Positions 39,434-49,237 are shown, counted from the first letter of the stretch. The stretch: 64,000 nt of DNA from Sphingomonas sp. J315 (GCF_024666595.1 NZ_CP088296.1:620001-684000); one strand, 5' to 3'. Numbers and translations: made by a program. Notes: a model not told the origin generated them from the letters alone.

Positions 39434-39577
39434 CGGCATGTCTCCTGCGGTGGATCGGGATCGGGATATGGGATGTCCCGACGCGGGTGTGAACCGCCTG
39501 TGCAACGATATCGTGACGCCCACGTTCCCGCATTCTTCCCACCGGGCGACCTGCGATGTAGAGAAGCCGCCAACGCA

Positions 39578-40675
39578 ATGACCAACCCTACAATCTTCTC
39601 CCGGCCTTTTTTCGAACAGAAGACCCGCGCCTTCTGGATGCTCCAGGGTGCGGGCTGGGGCGGCTATCTGTTGCTGCGTGCCGTGTCCAACTTCTCGAAC
39701 CGCACCTTCAGCTTCGAGGATCTGATCCGCGTCACGATCGAATCGATCGTCGGGTACTGCCTGACGCTGCTGCTTTCGGCACTCTTCGGCTATTTCCGTA
39801 CCCTGCCACGGATCACGGGCATCCTGGCGTCGATCGCGACGCTCGCCGCAGCGACGCTCATTTATGCGGTGCTGAACGCTTTCACCGTCTCGGTGATGCG
39901 CGGCGATCCGGGGATCGAATTGCCGCTGATTCTGGGCAGCCTGTTCCTCAACTTTACCGTGCTGGCGGGGTGGTCGGCGTTGTATTTCGGGATCAACTTC
40001 TACCTGATCGTCGAGGATCAGGGCGACCGGATGCAGATGCTGGAGAGTCAGGCCAGTTCGGCGCAGCTGGCGATGCTGCGCTATCAGCTCAACCCGCATT
40101 TCCTGTTCAACACGCTCAACTCGATCTCGACCCTGGTGCTGCTCAAGCAGACCGATCGGGCGAATGCGATGCTCGCCCGCCTGGCCAATTTCCTGCGCTA
40201 CACGCTCGCCAACGAACCGACCGCGCATGTCACGCTGGCGCAGGAGGTGGAGACGCTGAAACTCTATCTCGAGATCGAGAAGATGCGGTTCGACGCGCGG
40301 TTGAAGCCCGAGTTCGACATCGACCCGCGCACCGCCAAGGCACGACTGCCCTCGCTGTTGCTGCAACCGCTGGTCGAGAACGCGATCAAATATGCCGTCA
40401 CGCCGCAGGAAGAAGGGGCCGAAATCCGCGTCGCCGCTCGACTGAACGGCGAACGGGTGCAGATCACCGTATCCGACACCGGGCCGGGATTGATCGAGGG
40501 CAAGAACCGGCCAAGCCTTTCAACCGGGGTTGGGCTCACCAATATCCGTGAACGACTGGTGCAGGCATTCGGCGCAGAGCATCGCTTTTCGACGCATTCG
40601 GACCCCGGAGGCGGTTTCCGCGTTGAGATCGAGATTCCGTTCCAGTTTGAGGAGCAAGCCAAGGAGGCAGCCTGA
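39578..40675 (+). CDS. LytS/YehU-type sensor histidine kinase
   Basis: 365-residue membrane kinase with four hydrophobic segments in residues 25-145, a short coiled coil and the His_kinase (PF06580) domain: H174 in YQLNPHFLFNTLNS is phosphorylated, and LLLQPLVENAIKYAV with DTGPGL and GVGLTNIRERL forms the ATPase. No extracytoplasmic sensing domain is seen, so it may sense membrane state. The next gene, 104 bases downstream, is its LytTR response regulator. Confidence 0.92.
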   Translation: MTNPTIFSRPFFEQKTRAFWMLQGAGWGGYLLLRAVSNFSNRTFSFEDLIRVTIESIVGYCLTLLLSALFGYFRTLPRITGILASIATLAAATLIYAVLNAFTVSVMRGDPGIELPLILGSLFLNFTVLAGWSALYFGINFYLIVEDQGDRMQMLESQASSAQLAMLRYQLNPHFLFNTLNSISTLVLLKQTDRANAMLARLANFLRYTLANEPTAHVTLAQEVETLKLYLEIEKMRFDARLKPEFDIDPRTAKARLPSLLLQPLVENAIKYAVTPQEEGAEIRVAARLNGERVQITVSDTGPGLIEGKNRPSLSTGVGLTNIRERLVQAFGAEHRFSTHSDPGGGFRVEIEIPFQFEEQAKEAA

Positions 40676-40779
40676 TCGGAACCGGACCGTAACTATTGAT
40701 TTCGAAGGATAAAAGGCAGGGGATTGTGGGACGCCGGACCGGGGGCATCGGAACGGCGTCAATGAGAGTAGAGAGAGAT

Positions 40780-41580
40780 ATGACGATCCGCACCATCCTG
40801 GTCGATGACGAACCTCTGGCCATTCAGGGCCTCGAACTGCGCCTTGCCGCGCATGAGGATGTCGAGATCATCGACAAATGCCAGAACGGCCGCGAAGCGA
40901 TTCGCTCGATCAAGACGCACAAGCCCGATCTGGTCTTCCTGGATATCCAGATGCCCGGATTCGACGGGTTTTCGGTGGTTCAGGGGCTGATGGAGGTCGA
41001 GCCGCCGCTGTTCGTCTTCGTCACCGCCTTTTCGGACCATGCGATCCGCGCGTTCGAGGCGAATGCGATGGACTATCTGATGAAGCCGGTCGACGAAGGC
41101 CGCCTGGCCGACACGCTGGAGCGGGTGCGCCAGCGCCTGACCGAAAAGCGCGGCGTGGAGGAGGTCGAGAAGCTCAAGGAAGTGCTCGCCGAGGTCGCGC
41201 CGGAAGCCGCCGAGGAACTTGCCGCCAGCGACGGCGACGTGTCGTCGAGCCGCTACGAAAAGCTCATCAACATCAAGGATCGCGGCCAGATCTTCCGCGT
41301 CGATGTCGACACGATCGAGGTGGTCGAGGCCGCCGGCGATTACATGTGCATCAAGACCGCGGACAACACGCTCGTCCTGCGCGAGACGATGAAGGACCTG
41401 GAAAAGCGGCTCGACCCGCGCCGGTTCCAGCGCGTCCACCGCTCGACCATCGTCAACCTCGATCAGGTCAAGCAGGTCAAGCCGCACACCAACGGCGAAT
41501 GCTTCCTGGTGCTCGATTCCGGGTCGCAGGTGAAGGTGAGCCGCAGCTATCGCGACGTGGTCGCGCGGTTCGTCCACTGA
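40780..41580 (+). CDS. LytTR family response regulator
   Basis: 266 residues. Receiver domain 1-120 with the phosphoacceptor D55 in LVFLDIQMPGFDG, and a C-terminal LytTR DNA-binding domain (residues 165-266; GDYMCIKTADNTLVLRETMK, RFQRVHRSTIVNLDQVK). LytTR proteins bind paired 9-bp direct repeats at promoters. Start ATG 40780 (MTIRTILVDDEP); an in-frame ATG at 40762 would add six residues. Partner of the adjacent LytS-like kinase. Confidence 0.93.
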   Translation: MTIRTILVDDEPLAIQGLELRLAAHEDVEIIDKCQNGREAIRSIKTHKPDLVFLDIQMPGFDGFSVVQGLMEVEPPLFVFVTAFSDHAIRAFEANAMDYLMKPVDEGRLADTLERVRQRLTEKRGVEEVEKLKEVLAEVAPEAAEELAASDGDVSSSRYEKLINIKDRGQIFRVDVDTIEVVEAAGDYMCIKTADNTLVLRETMKDLEKRLDPRRFQRVHRSTIVNLDQVKQVKPHTNGECFLVLDSGSQVKVSRSYRDVVARFVH

Positions 41581-41655
41581 CGCACTGATCGCAAGAATCG
41601 GGATTGTTCCTCTTTCGTTCCGACCCTATCAGGGCCGGAACGAAGGAGGATGTCC

Positions 41656-42403
41656 ATGAGCCGATTCGCTGAATTCGCCGCGCTGCACGTGCCGGGCACG
41701 CCGCTGGTGCTGGTCAATGTGTGGGATGCCGGGTCGGCCAGGGCGGTCGCGGCGGCGGGGGCGACGGCGATTGCGACCGGGAGCGCGTCGGTCGCTGCGG
41801 CGAACGGCTTTTCGGATGCGGAGGCGCTGCCGCTCGACCTGGCGCTGGCCAATGCGCGGCGGATCGTGGGAGCGGTCGACCTGCCGGTATCGATCGATTT
41901 CGAAGGCGGATATGCGGTCGATCCCGACGCAGTGGCGTCGAACGTCGCGCTGCTCGCCGCAACGGGCGCAGTCGGCTGCAATTTCGAGGATCAGGTGATC
42001 GGCGGGTCGGGGATGCACGCGCCCGAGGTCCAGGCGGCACGCATTGCGGCGATCCGCGCGGCGGTCGGGCCGGAGTTTTTCATCAACGCGCGCACCGACA
42101 TCTTCCTGCAGGCGGCGGCAGGCACGCATGACGCGGCGAAGGTCGATGCGGCGATCGCCCGCGCCCATGCCTATGCGGCGGCGGGGGGCGAGCGGGTTCT
42201 TCGTGCCGGGGCTGGCCGATCTCGACCTGTTGGCGCGCGTCTGCCGCGAATCGCCGCTGCCAGTGAACTTCATGACATTTCCGGGAGCGCCGGATGCGGC
42301 GGCGGTGGCCGCGGCGGGCGTCGCGCGGATCAGTCATGGGCCGTTCCCGTTCCGCGCGGCGATGCGCGCGGTGGAGGAGGCGGCGCGGGGGTTGCTGGGA
42401 TAG
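41656..42403 (+). pseudogene. Isocitrate lyase/PEP mutase family protein, frameshifted
   Basis: ATG 41656 is 6 bases after AAGGAGG. The barrel of the PEP mutase/isocitrate lyase superfamily is plain: VLVNVWDAGSARAVAAAGAT, SIDFEGGYAVDPD, GAVGCNFEDQV and FFINARTDIFL. After AHAYAAAG the frame is lost; the adjacent frame continues ASGFFVPGLADLDLLARVCR and PLPVNFMTFPGAPD and stops at 42403. One extra G in the run at 42183-42188 explains it. The repaired protein is about 249 residues. The substrate (oxaloacetate, 2-methylisocitrate or other) is not clear. Confidence 0.85.
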
Positions 42404-42407
42404 CCCT

Positions 42408-42522
42408 TAAAACCCCTCCCCTTCAGGGGAGGGGTTGGGGGGTGGGGCCTATCCTCTTGGCGCGTCGGTCTCGGTGAGACTTAAACGCCCCACCCCAACC
42501 CCCTCCCCTGAAGGGGAGGGGC
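42408..42522. repeat. REP-like inverted repeat (type 6)
   Basis: Arms AAAACCCCTCCCCTTCAGGG and the complementary CCCTGAAGGGGAGGGGC, each itself a small hairpin, with CCCAACCCC/GGGGTTGGG inside. Separates the PEP mutase-like gene from the DUF3297 gene. Confidence 0.8.
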
Positions 42523-42531
42523 TTATGCAGG

Positions 42532-42798
42532 TCAGGCTTCGGCTTCGCCCTCACCCGGTGCCGGGCTCTCGAACCACGCCTCGACCGGGCCGGACAGCTT
42601 GATGGTCAGCGGGTTGCCCTTGCGGTCCATGGTCTTGCCGACCTGCACGCGGATCCAGTTTTCCGAGATGCAATATTCCTCGACATCGCGGCGTTCATTG
42701 CCCTTGAAGCGGATGCCGATGCCGCGCTGAAGCGTGGCCTGATCGAAATAGGGGCTCTTCGGGTTGACCGAGAGCCGGTCGGGAGGAGTGTCGCTCAT
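42532..42798 (-). CDS. DUF3297 family protein
   Basis: 88 residues from ATG 42798 (MSDTPPDRLSVNPKSPYFDQ), soluble. The whole length matches the DUF3297 pattern (GIGIRFKGNERRDVEEYC, then ENWIRVQVGKTMDRKGNPLT, IKLSGPVEAWFE). Function unknown; members are common, single-copy genes in proteobacteria. The upstream in-frame ATG at 42816 adds six unlikely residues. Confidence 0.88.
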   Translation of the reverse strand: MSDTPPDRLSVNPKSPYFDQATLQRGIGIRFKGNERRDVEEYCISENWIRVQVGKTMDRKGNPLTIKLSGPVEAWFESPAPGEGEAEA

Positions 42799-42815
42799 GG
42801 CGCGCCCTCTAACCA

Positions 42816-42844
42816 AAAGCGGCGCGGGAATAAACCCGCGCCGC
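42816..42844 (-). terminator. Intrinsic terminator of the Tyr/Arg-rich protein gene
   Basis: Perfect 10-bp stem GCGGCGCGGG / CCCGCGCCGC with a 6-base loop, followed on the minus strand by TTTTGG, 24 bases beyond the stop at 42868. Confidence 0.85.
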
Positions 42845-42867
42845 CCGTTGTTCTCGATAGTCCGCGC

Positions 42868-43227
42868 TTAGCGGCAGTAGCGCACCTTCACCCGGCGACC
42901 GAGATACGGGTCATAGACCCGGCGCACCGAACAACCGCGCCAGCCGCGGCGCTCATAGTCGCGATAGTAATAGCTCTCACGCGGGTAGTAACCGCGCTGA
43001 CGGTAATAGCCGTCATAGCGATCATAGCGGCGATCATAATAGCGGTCGCGGCTGGAACCCGCGATGGCCGCACCGATCACGACGCCAGCGATGCCGGCAA
43101 CAACGGCTGCGCCGGTGTTGTCACGGTCGCGGTGACGATAGCGCTGGGCTTCTGCCGGCGCCGCCACGGTGAGGGCGGTGGCGCCGAGCGTCAGGCCGAG
43201 CACTGCCTTGGTCAGGGTGTTCTTCAT
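42868..43227 (-). CDS. Exported Tyr/Arg-rich protein with glycine zipper segment
   Basis: 119 residues: signal peptide ending AAPAEAQ-RY, then a glycine-zipper-like hydrophobic stretch (AAVVAGIAGVVIGAAIAGSS) and a very Tyr/Arg-rich part (DRYYDRRYDRYDGYYRQRGY), closing with GCSVRRVYDPYLGRRVKV and RYCR. Two cysteines could pair. This architecture is common in sphingomonads (RcnB or surface-antigen-like small proteins), but the function is unknown. A perfect hairpin terminator follows. Confidence 0.8.
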   Translation of the reverse strand: MKNTLTKAVLGLTLGATALTVAAPAEAQRYRHRDRDNTGAAVVAGIAGVVIGAAIAGSSRDRYYDRRYDRYDGYYRQRGYYPRESYYYRDYERRGWRGCSVRRVYDPYLGRRVKVRYCR

Positions 43228-43389
43228 GACTGTCCTCCTCGTGCATTCTGCACTTGATTGACGCCAAAACGCATGAGCGGGCGCCATGGATGCACAATGC
43301 GCCCGCCCGCCTGAACTACTGCGGAATTGGATGTTCACTTGCGGTTTAGATGAGGGAGGGCGATGGGAGCCGCAAAAGGAGATAGCGTG

Positions 43390-43791
43390 ATGGCCCTGTG
43401 GCTGATGAAATCCGAACCCGATGTGTTCAGCTGGGACGATCTGGTGCGCGATGGCAGCACCGAATGGGACGGCGTGCGCAACCACACCGCCGCAGGCAAT
43501 CTGCGCGCGATGAAGCTGGGCGACCGGGCCTTTTTCTATCACAGCAATATCGGGCTGGAGATCGTGGGGGTCATGGAGGTGAGCCGCGAGGCCAAGCCCG
43601 ATGGCGAGGGCAAGCATTGGGTGTCGGTCCAGATGAAGCCGGTCGAGCCGTTGCCGCAGCCGGTAACGCTCAAGCAGGTCAAGGCCGAGCCCCGCCTGGC
43701 CGGGATGGAGCTGGTCAAATATTCGCGGCTGTCGGTCGGCAAGGTCAGCCCCGAGGAATGGGATGTGGTGCTGGAGATGGCGAAGCGGTGA
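43390..43791 (+). CDS. EVE domain-containing protein
   Basis: 133 residues from ATG 43390 (MALWLMKSEPDVFSWDDLVR), after AAGGAG. The EVE fold, related to PUA and YTH domains and thought to bind modified nucleic acid bases, is clear from WDGVRNHTAAGNLRAMKLGD, FFYHSNIGLEIVGVMEV and the C-terminal EEWDVVLEMAK. The exact ligand is not known for this family. Located 96 bases upstream of ybgC. Confidence 0.92.
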   Translation: MALWLMKSEPDVFSWDDLVRDGSTEWDGVRNHTAAGNLRAMKLGDRAFFYHSNIGLEIVGVMEVSREAKPDGEGKHWVSVQMKPVEPLPQPVTLKQVKAEPRLAGMELVKYSRLSVGKVSPEEWDVVLEMAKR

Positions 43792-43887
43792 CGCGGCAAG
43801 AGCGGAACCCCTCCCCCGCCCCTCCGTTGATCGCGGGTGCGGCGCATCTGGACAGTGACAGTTGAACTTCGATTCCCCCCCGCCGCT

Positions 43888-44355
43888 ATGGGCAAACGGG
43901 TGAGCGTAGTTGACCTTCCCCCGGCATCGGGCCGTTTCGACGGGATCGAGCATCTGTTTCCGGTACGTGTCTATTTTGAGGACACCGACCTGTCGGGAGT
44001 AGTGTATCACGCGAATTACCTGCGGTTCATGGAGCGCGCGCGATCCGATATGCTCCGCTGTGCCGGGATCGATCAGCGGGCGGCGCATGAGGCGGGCGAA
44101 GGCGTCTATGTCGTGCGTAATATCGCCATCCGCTATGTCGCGCCGGCGCGGCTCGACGATGCGCTGGTGGTCGTCAGCCGGGTGATGCGCGTGCGGGCGG
44201 CAGCGGTGGATATTCAGCAACGAGTCATGCGGCACGGGGAATTGCTGACCCAGGCGGATGTGGAAGCGGCGTTCGTGACCCCGACGGGGCGCGCGCGGCG
44301 GCAACCGCCAGAGTGGGTCGAAGCGTTCGTGCCGCTTGTTTGGAAGGGAAACTGA
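43888..44355 (+). CDS. ybgC: Tol-Pal-associated acyl-CoA thioesterase YbgC
   Basis: Hotdog-fold thioesterase first in the tol-pal cluster. It has the catalytic motif VYFEDTDLSGVVYHANYLRF with Asp and the HANY segment. The start is uncertain: ATG 43888 (MGKRVSVVDLPP) and GTG 43900 are both plausible, and the frame is open to ATG 43837 through a run of seven C. 155 residues from 43888. It hydrolyses acyl-CoA or acyl-ACP linked to phospholipid metabolism. tolQ follows 7 bases later. Confidence 0.9.
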   Translation: MGKRVSVVDLPPASGRFDGIEHLFPVRVYFEDTDLSGVVYHANYLRFMERARSDMLRCAGIDQRAAHEAGEGVYVVRNIAIRYVAPARLDDALVVVSRVMRVRAAAVDIQQRVMRHGELLTQADVEAAFVTPTGRARRQPPEWVEAFVPLVWKGN

Positions 44356-44362
44356 GCGTCAC

Positions 44363-45075
44363 ATGGATTGGTTCGTAAACCTCAACGCCGACGCGATGTC
44401 GCCGCTCGGCCTCTTTTACCAGGCCGATTGGGTGGTGAAGGGCGTGATGATCGGCCTTCTCCTCGCCAGCATCTGGACCTGGGGCATCATTTTTTCGCTG
44501 CGCGGACGAATCGCGCGAGCGCGCAAGTCCGCCGACCGCTTCGAGGGCGATTACCGCAAGAGCGACGATATCGACGCCTTTTACAAACTGCATGGTGACG
44601 AGGACCATCCCTCGGCGCGCGTGTTTGCCGCAGGGGTGACCGAATGGCGCCGTTCGACCGGCGGGCGCGCGCTCGACAAGGACGGCACGCGCGAGCGGCT
44701 GGCGACGACGATGGGCGCAGCGGTCGCGCTGGAGATCGACAAGCTGTCCGACCGGCTCAACATTCTCGCTACCGTGGGATCGGTTGCGCCGTTCGTCGGC
44801 CTGTTCGGCACCGTCTGGGGCATCATGCGCAGCTTCACCGCAATCGCGACCGAGCAGAACACCTCGCTCGCGGTCGTCGCGCCTGGTATTGCCGAGGCGC
44901 TGTTTGCGACCGCGATCGGCCTGTTCGCGGCGATCCCCGCAGTGATCGCCTATAATCGCTTCGGCCACGGCATCGACCGGGTCGAGGCGCGGTTGAATCG
45001 CTTCGCCGACGGATTCCACGCAACGCTCAGCCGCCAGCTCGACAGTGCGCCTGCGGGCGGCAAGCCGGTGCTCTG

Positions 45076-45076
<1 letters not shown>
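44363..45076 (+). CDS. tolQ: Tol-Pal system protein TolQ
   Basis: Proton-channel stator of the Tol machine that constricts the outer membrane at division. 237 residues; three membrane helices, the first at residues 22-45 (DWVVKGVMIGLLLASIWTWG), then LNILATVGSVAPFVGLFGTV and VVAPGIAEALFATAIGLFAA, which match the MotA/TolQ/ExbB family. Its TGA overlaps the ATG of tolR (TGATG). Confidence 0.96.
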
Positions 45077-45509
<433 letters not shown>

Positions 45510-45510
<1 letters not shown>

Positions 45511-46326
45511 TGGCAGTAGCTATCGACCGGAGGGAAGGCGCAGCGATCGGGGTGGCCGTGATCGGCCATGTCGCGCTGTTCGGCCTGCTCTCGGTCGGTT
45601 TCCTCGCCACGCCCAATCCGCTGAAGCTCGAATCGACCCCGATCGAGGTCTCGCTGACCGACGAGGCGGGGCTGGTCAGCGAAGCGCCAGTGATCGAGAA
45701 GGAAGCCCCCGCCGAGCGGCTGGCCGAAGTCCCCGGCCCGCCCGAGCTCGACTCGCCCCCGCCGGTGCCGGTGACGCAGCCCGAACCGGTGACGAAGCCC
45801 GACCCGACCCCGCCCAAGGCCGCGCCCGCCCCCGCGCCCAGGCCCCAGCCCAAGGCGGAGGCGAAAAAGTCGAACCCCGCCCCGGCGAAGGCGCTGCCCA
45901 AGACCGAACGAAGTGCGGTGAAGCCGACCGGTCGCCTGACCGGCATCACCGACGGACTGACCGACCAGCAAAGCAAGGGCAAGGCGACCACACCCCCAGG
46001 CCGCGCAGATGGGGCCCGAGGTCCGCTCCTCGATCTTCGGGCTGATCCGTCGGCAGGTGAAGCCGCACTGGCGCGCGCCGACCGGTGCCGACGTCAACCT
46101 GCTCGCGACGATTGTCGAGGTGCGGTTGAACCGCGACGGATCGCTCGCCGGGCCGCCGCGTGTCGTCGAACAGACCGGCAAGACCGCCAGCAACCGGCCC
46201 CAGCAGGAGTTGCACGAGGAGCGCGCGCTCGCCGCGATCCGGCTCGCCGCGCCCTTTGAAGGGTTGCCCGAGGAATATTATGACGGATGGAAAGCCTTCC
46301 GACTGTCCTTCGACAGGAGACTGTAG
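45510..46326 (+). pseudogene. tolA: Cell envelope protein TolA, frameshifted
   Basis: ATG 45510 overlaps the tolR stop. The N-terminus (GVAVIGHVALFGLLSVGFLA) anchors it in the inner membrane, then a Pro/Lys/Ala/Glu periplasmic stalk. After GKATTPP the frame is lost; the adjacent frame continues AAQMGPEVRSSIFGLIRRQV, KPHWRAP and the TonB/TolA-like C-terminal domain to the stop at 46326, one base before tolB. One extra G at 45999-46000 explains it. The repaired protein is about 271 residues. The position in an intact tol operon argues for sequence error over true decay. Confidence 0.88.
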
Positions 46327-47694
46327 ATGAAGTTGCGCACCTCTCTCGCCGCAAGCGCGGCGCTCGCCTTGGCTGTGCCTGCGCTTGCACAGGAACAGCC
46401 CGCGCCCGCACCGCCCACCGGTGAGAGCCAGGAACTGCCGACGATCGACGTCACCGACGAGAGCGCGCAGGATTTGACGATCATCGTCCCGCCAATGCCG
46501 ACGCAGCAGGTCGTCAACACGCCGGCGGGCAGCACCGATGCGCTCGGCCGCCAGATCGCGCAGATCGTCACCGACAATCTGCGCAATACGGGGCTGTTCA
46601 AGCCGCTTGGCCCCACCGGCGTCCGCGCGGTGCCGGTGAGCGAGGTGAGCGCGCCCGATTTCGGATACTGGCGCGGCGCGACAGCGCAGGCACTGGTTCA
46701 GGGCTTTGTGCGCGCCAATGGCGACGGCAATCTGACCGTTGGCTGTTATCTCTATGACGTGGCGCTCGGCACCGAACTGGCGCGGGAGGGGTTTATCGTG
46801 CGCCCGGCGGACTGGCGTCGCGCGGCGCATAAATGTTCGGACACGATCTACACCCGCCTGACCGGCGAGGGGCCGTATTTCGACAGCCGGGTGATCTACG
46901 TGTCCGAAACCGGGCCGAAGAACCGTCGCATCAAGCGGCTGGCGATCATGGATCAGGACGGCGCGAACCACCGTTTCCTGACCAATGGCCAGTCGATCGT
47001 GCTGACCCCGCGCTTCTCGCCCGACGAGCGGCGCATCGCCTATATGAGCTACCAGAACGACAAGCCGTCGCTCTATGTCTATGATCTGGCCAATGGCACG
47101 CAGCGGTTGCTGGTGACCAATGTCAGCCTGGCCTTCGCGCCGCGCTTCTCGCCCGACGGGCGCTGGATCCTGTTCACCATGTCGGTCGCGGGCAATGCCG
47201 ATATCTATCGGATCGCGGCGAGTGGCGGGACCCCGCAGCGGCTGACCACCGCGCCGGGCATCGACACCGGCGGCAGCTACTCGCCCGATGGGTCCAAGAT
47301 CGTGTTCGAGAGCGACCGTTCGGGTAGCCAGCAGCTGTATGTGATGAACGCCGACGGATCGAACCAGCAGCGGATCAGCTTTGGTGGCGGGCGCTATGCC
47401 ACGCCGGCGTGGAGCCCGCGCGGCGACCTGATCGCGTTCACCCGCATCGGCGGCGGATTCCGCATCGGGGTAATGAGCCCGTCGGGCGGCGGCGAGAAGC
47501 TGCTCACCGATGCCTGGGGCGACGAGGGGCCGAGCTGGTCGCCCAATGGCCGCGTGCTGCTGTTCTCGCGCGGGGCGCAGGGGCCGTCGGGCAAGTCCGA
47601 CATCTGGTCGGTGGACCTGACCGGCAGCACGTCGCGCCGGATTCCGACCCAATTGGACGGTTCAGATCCCGCATGGGGACCGCTACGCCCATGA
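46327..47694 (+). CDS. tolB: Tol-Pal system beta propeller protein TolB
   Basis: 455-residue periplasmic protein: signal peptide (MKLRTSLAASAALALAVPAL), an N-terminal domain with DALGRQIAQIVTDNLRNTGL, and a C-terminal six-bladed beta propeller with SPD repeats (RFSPDERRIAYMS, RFSPDGRWILFT, YSPDGSKIVFES, SPNGRVLLFS). It binds Pal and TolA. It starts directly after the tolA stop codon; pal follows 89 bases later. Confidence 0.97.
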   Translation: MKLRTSLAASAALALAVPALAQEQPAPAPPTGESQELPTIDVTDESAQDLTIIVPPMPTQQVVNTPAGSTDALGRQIAQIVTDNLRNTGLFKPLGPTGVRAVPVSEVSAPDFGYWRGATAQALVQGFVRANGDGNLTVGCYLYDVALGTELAREGFIVRPADWRRAAHKCSDTIYTRLTGEGPYFDSRVIYVSETGPKNRRIKRLAIMDQDGANHRFLTNGQSIVLTPRFSPDERRIAYMSYQNDKPSLYVYDLANGTQRLLVTNVSLAFAPRFSPDGRWILFTMSVAGNADIYRIAASGGTPQRLTTAPGIDTGGSYSPDGSKIVFESDRSGSQQLYVMNADGSNQQRISFGGGRYATPAWSPRGDLIAFTRIGGGFRIGVMSPSGGGEKLLTDAWGDEGPSWSPNGRVLLFSRGAQGPSGKSDIWSVDLTGSTSRRIPTQLDGSDPAWGPLRP

Positions 47695-47783
47695 TGCGGG
47701 GTTGACGCGGAGGGGAACACACCCGCACCCTGCCCGTTACGCAGGGGTATCGATATTCGAAACAGCCAAGGGAGAATAGACCA

Positions 47784-48299
47784 ATGGCCAAGTTCAAGAC
47801 CGCCCTGATCATCGCAACCATGGCCGTCGCGGTCGCCGGCTGCCAGAAGAAGCGCCCCGAAACGCTGCCCCCCGGCCCCGGCGGTGAAGTCGATTCAGGC
47901 TCGACCGGCGGCGGTGGCAGCGGCGGCTATGCCCAACCCGGCACGGCGGAACATTTCCGGCAGAACGTGGTCAGCGACACGATCAATTTCGGTTTCGATC
48001 AGTACGACATCGACGCGCGCGCACGGCAGATCCTGGACAGCCAGGCGCAGTGGCTGACGCAGTATCCGAACACGCGGATCACGCTGGAGGGCCATGCCGA
48101 CGAGCGCGGCACGCGCGAATACAACCTCGCGCTCGGCGACCGCCGCGCCAATGCTGCGAAGAACTATCTCGCCGCGCGCGGCGTCTCACCCGCGCGGATC
48201 ACGACGATCAGCTATGGCAAGGAACGCCCGATCGCGCTGGGTTCGGACGAAGCCAGCTGGGCGCAGAACCGCCGTGCGGTGACGATCGTCATCAACTGA
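47784..48299 (+). CDS. pal: Peptidoglycan-associated lipoprotein Pal
   Basis: 171 residues. Lipoprotein signal with lipobox VAGC (Cys20), a Gly/Ser-rich linker, and an OmpA domain that binds peptidoglycan (FGFDQYDIDARARQILDSQ, ITLEGHADERGTREYNLALG, ERPIALGSDEASWAQNRRAV). It anchors the outer membrane to the wall and is the end of the Tol cluster, closed by a strong terminator. The 89-base gap to tolB may hold its own promoter. Confidence 0.97.
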   Translation: MAKFKTALIIATMAVAVAGCQKKRPETLPPGPGGEVDSGSTGGGGSGGYAQPGTAEHFRQNVVSDTINFGFDQYDIDARARQILDSQAQWLTQYPNTRITLEGHADERGTREYNLALGDRRANAAKNYLAARGVSPARITTISYGKERPIALGSDEASWAQNRRAVTIVIN

Positions 48300-48321
48300 T
48301 CGGCCGTCCCGACCGGAACGA

Positions 48322-48355
48322 GGGGGCGCGACTGCGGTCGCGCCCCTTTTGTTTG
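48322..48355 (+). terminator. Intrinsic terminator of the tol-pal operon
   Basis: 10-bp stem GGGGCGCGAC / GTCGCGCCCC with loop TGCG, followed by TTTTGTTTG, 23 bases after the pal stop. Confidence 0.93.
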
Positions 48356-48396
48356 TGCGGGCAATTCCGACGATCCTCCCTATATCTGACCGCAGC

Positions 48397-48795
48397 ATGA
48401 CCCCCGCTCTGCCCTCCAGCCCCGTCACGGCCCGAGCCTCGCGTCGCTTGTGGCTTTGGCTTGCCGGGCTGTTGCTGGCGATCAACGCCGCCGCCGCGCT
48501 GCCCGGGGCACCGCGTATCGACCCCGCCGAGCTGCGCTCTGCCGCACTCAGCGCGCCGACGCCGGCCCATGCCCAGTTCCGCGACCCTGCCGCCGCGATC
48601 GAGGCGGCGGCACAGCGCGCGCTAAAGGGGCCAGATCACCGCGATGGGGATCCGCCGATCCCCGCGCAGTCCGCCGCGCGTACCCCGCTTCATGCGGCAC
48701 CCTCTGTCCGGTTCGCCCCAGCGACGCCGGAAATAGCGCCCTTCGCCCGCCGGGGACGCCCCTATCAAGCACGCGCGCCGCCTTACTCAGCCTGA
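48397..48795 (+). CDS. Hypothetical protein with one membrane segment
   Basis: 132 residues from ATG 48397 (MTPALPSSPVTARASRRLWL). One hydrophobic segment (residues 18-33, WLWLAGLLLAINAAAALP) is followed by an Ala/Pro/Arg-rich low-complexity tail. No domain recognised. It could be a small signal-anchored envelope protein or a non-coding open frame; codon use looks typical of the region, but support is modest. Confidence 0.4.
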   Translation: MTPALPSSPVTARASRRLWLWLAGLLLAINAAAALPGAPRIDPAELRSAALSAPTPAHAQFRDPAAAIEAAAQRALKGPDHRDGDPPIPAQSAARTPLHAAPSVRFAPATPEIAPFARRGRPYQARAPPYSA

Positions 48796-48880
48796 ACCCC
48801 GACATCTGACGTATCACATGACCGCCCCCAGCGGCGGTCGGCGCGCGCCTGTGCGCGTGCGCCGCAACGGGAATTTCAGC

Positions 48881-49177
48881 ATGAACGACACCAACGACAC
48901 CCGCCTGCGCGATCGCATGGCGGTGCTTCTCGGCCGCTACCCCACACTCGACCCCGTCGAGCGCGACGAGTTGATCACTTTCATCAAGTCCGGCCCAGCG
49001 GTCGATCGCGGGATGCTCAAGGGCGACCCCGCCACCGCCGCCGCGATCCGCCGGGTCGAGGCGGATCACCCCGAGCATTTCCGGCTGGGCATCGGTCGAC
49101 AGCTGGTGGTGGCCGCAGCGATTGCGCTGCCCTTCCTGGTGATCTGCTGGCTGGCCTGGGAGGTCGGTGCGCGGTGA
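48881..49177 (+). CDS. Hypothetical protein with C-terminal membrane anchor
   Basis: 98 residues from ATG 48881 (MNDTNDTRLRDRMAVLLGRY). The cytosolic part (PTLDPVERDELITFIKSGPA, then AAAIRRVEADHPEHFRL) is charged and helical, and the C-terminus is a single membrane segment (LVVAAAIALPFLVICWLAWE). I do not recognise a family. It lies 103 bases upstream of the SPFH gene, outside the palindrome-controlled unit. Confidence 0.6.
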   Translation: MNDTNDTRLRDRMAVLLGRYPTLDPVERDELITFIKSGPAVDRGMLKGDPATAAAIRRVEADHPEHFRLGIGRQLVVAAAIALPFLVICWLAWEVGAR

Positions 49178-49237
49178 CCCCTTGCCCCCCGCCGCCCCGC
49201 GCGGCGGGGGGCGTCCGATTCCGCTTGCCAACCCCAA

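Noticed and set aside
39008..40366. 452-residue minus-strand frame
   Set aside because: Only the last 141-143 residues (OsmC) are real; the remainder is opposite the LytS-like kinase.
42868..44304. 478-residue minus-strand frame
   Set aside because: Only its C-terminal 119 residues, with a signal peptide and ribosome site, are a gene; the rest is opposite the EVE and ybgC genes.
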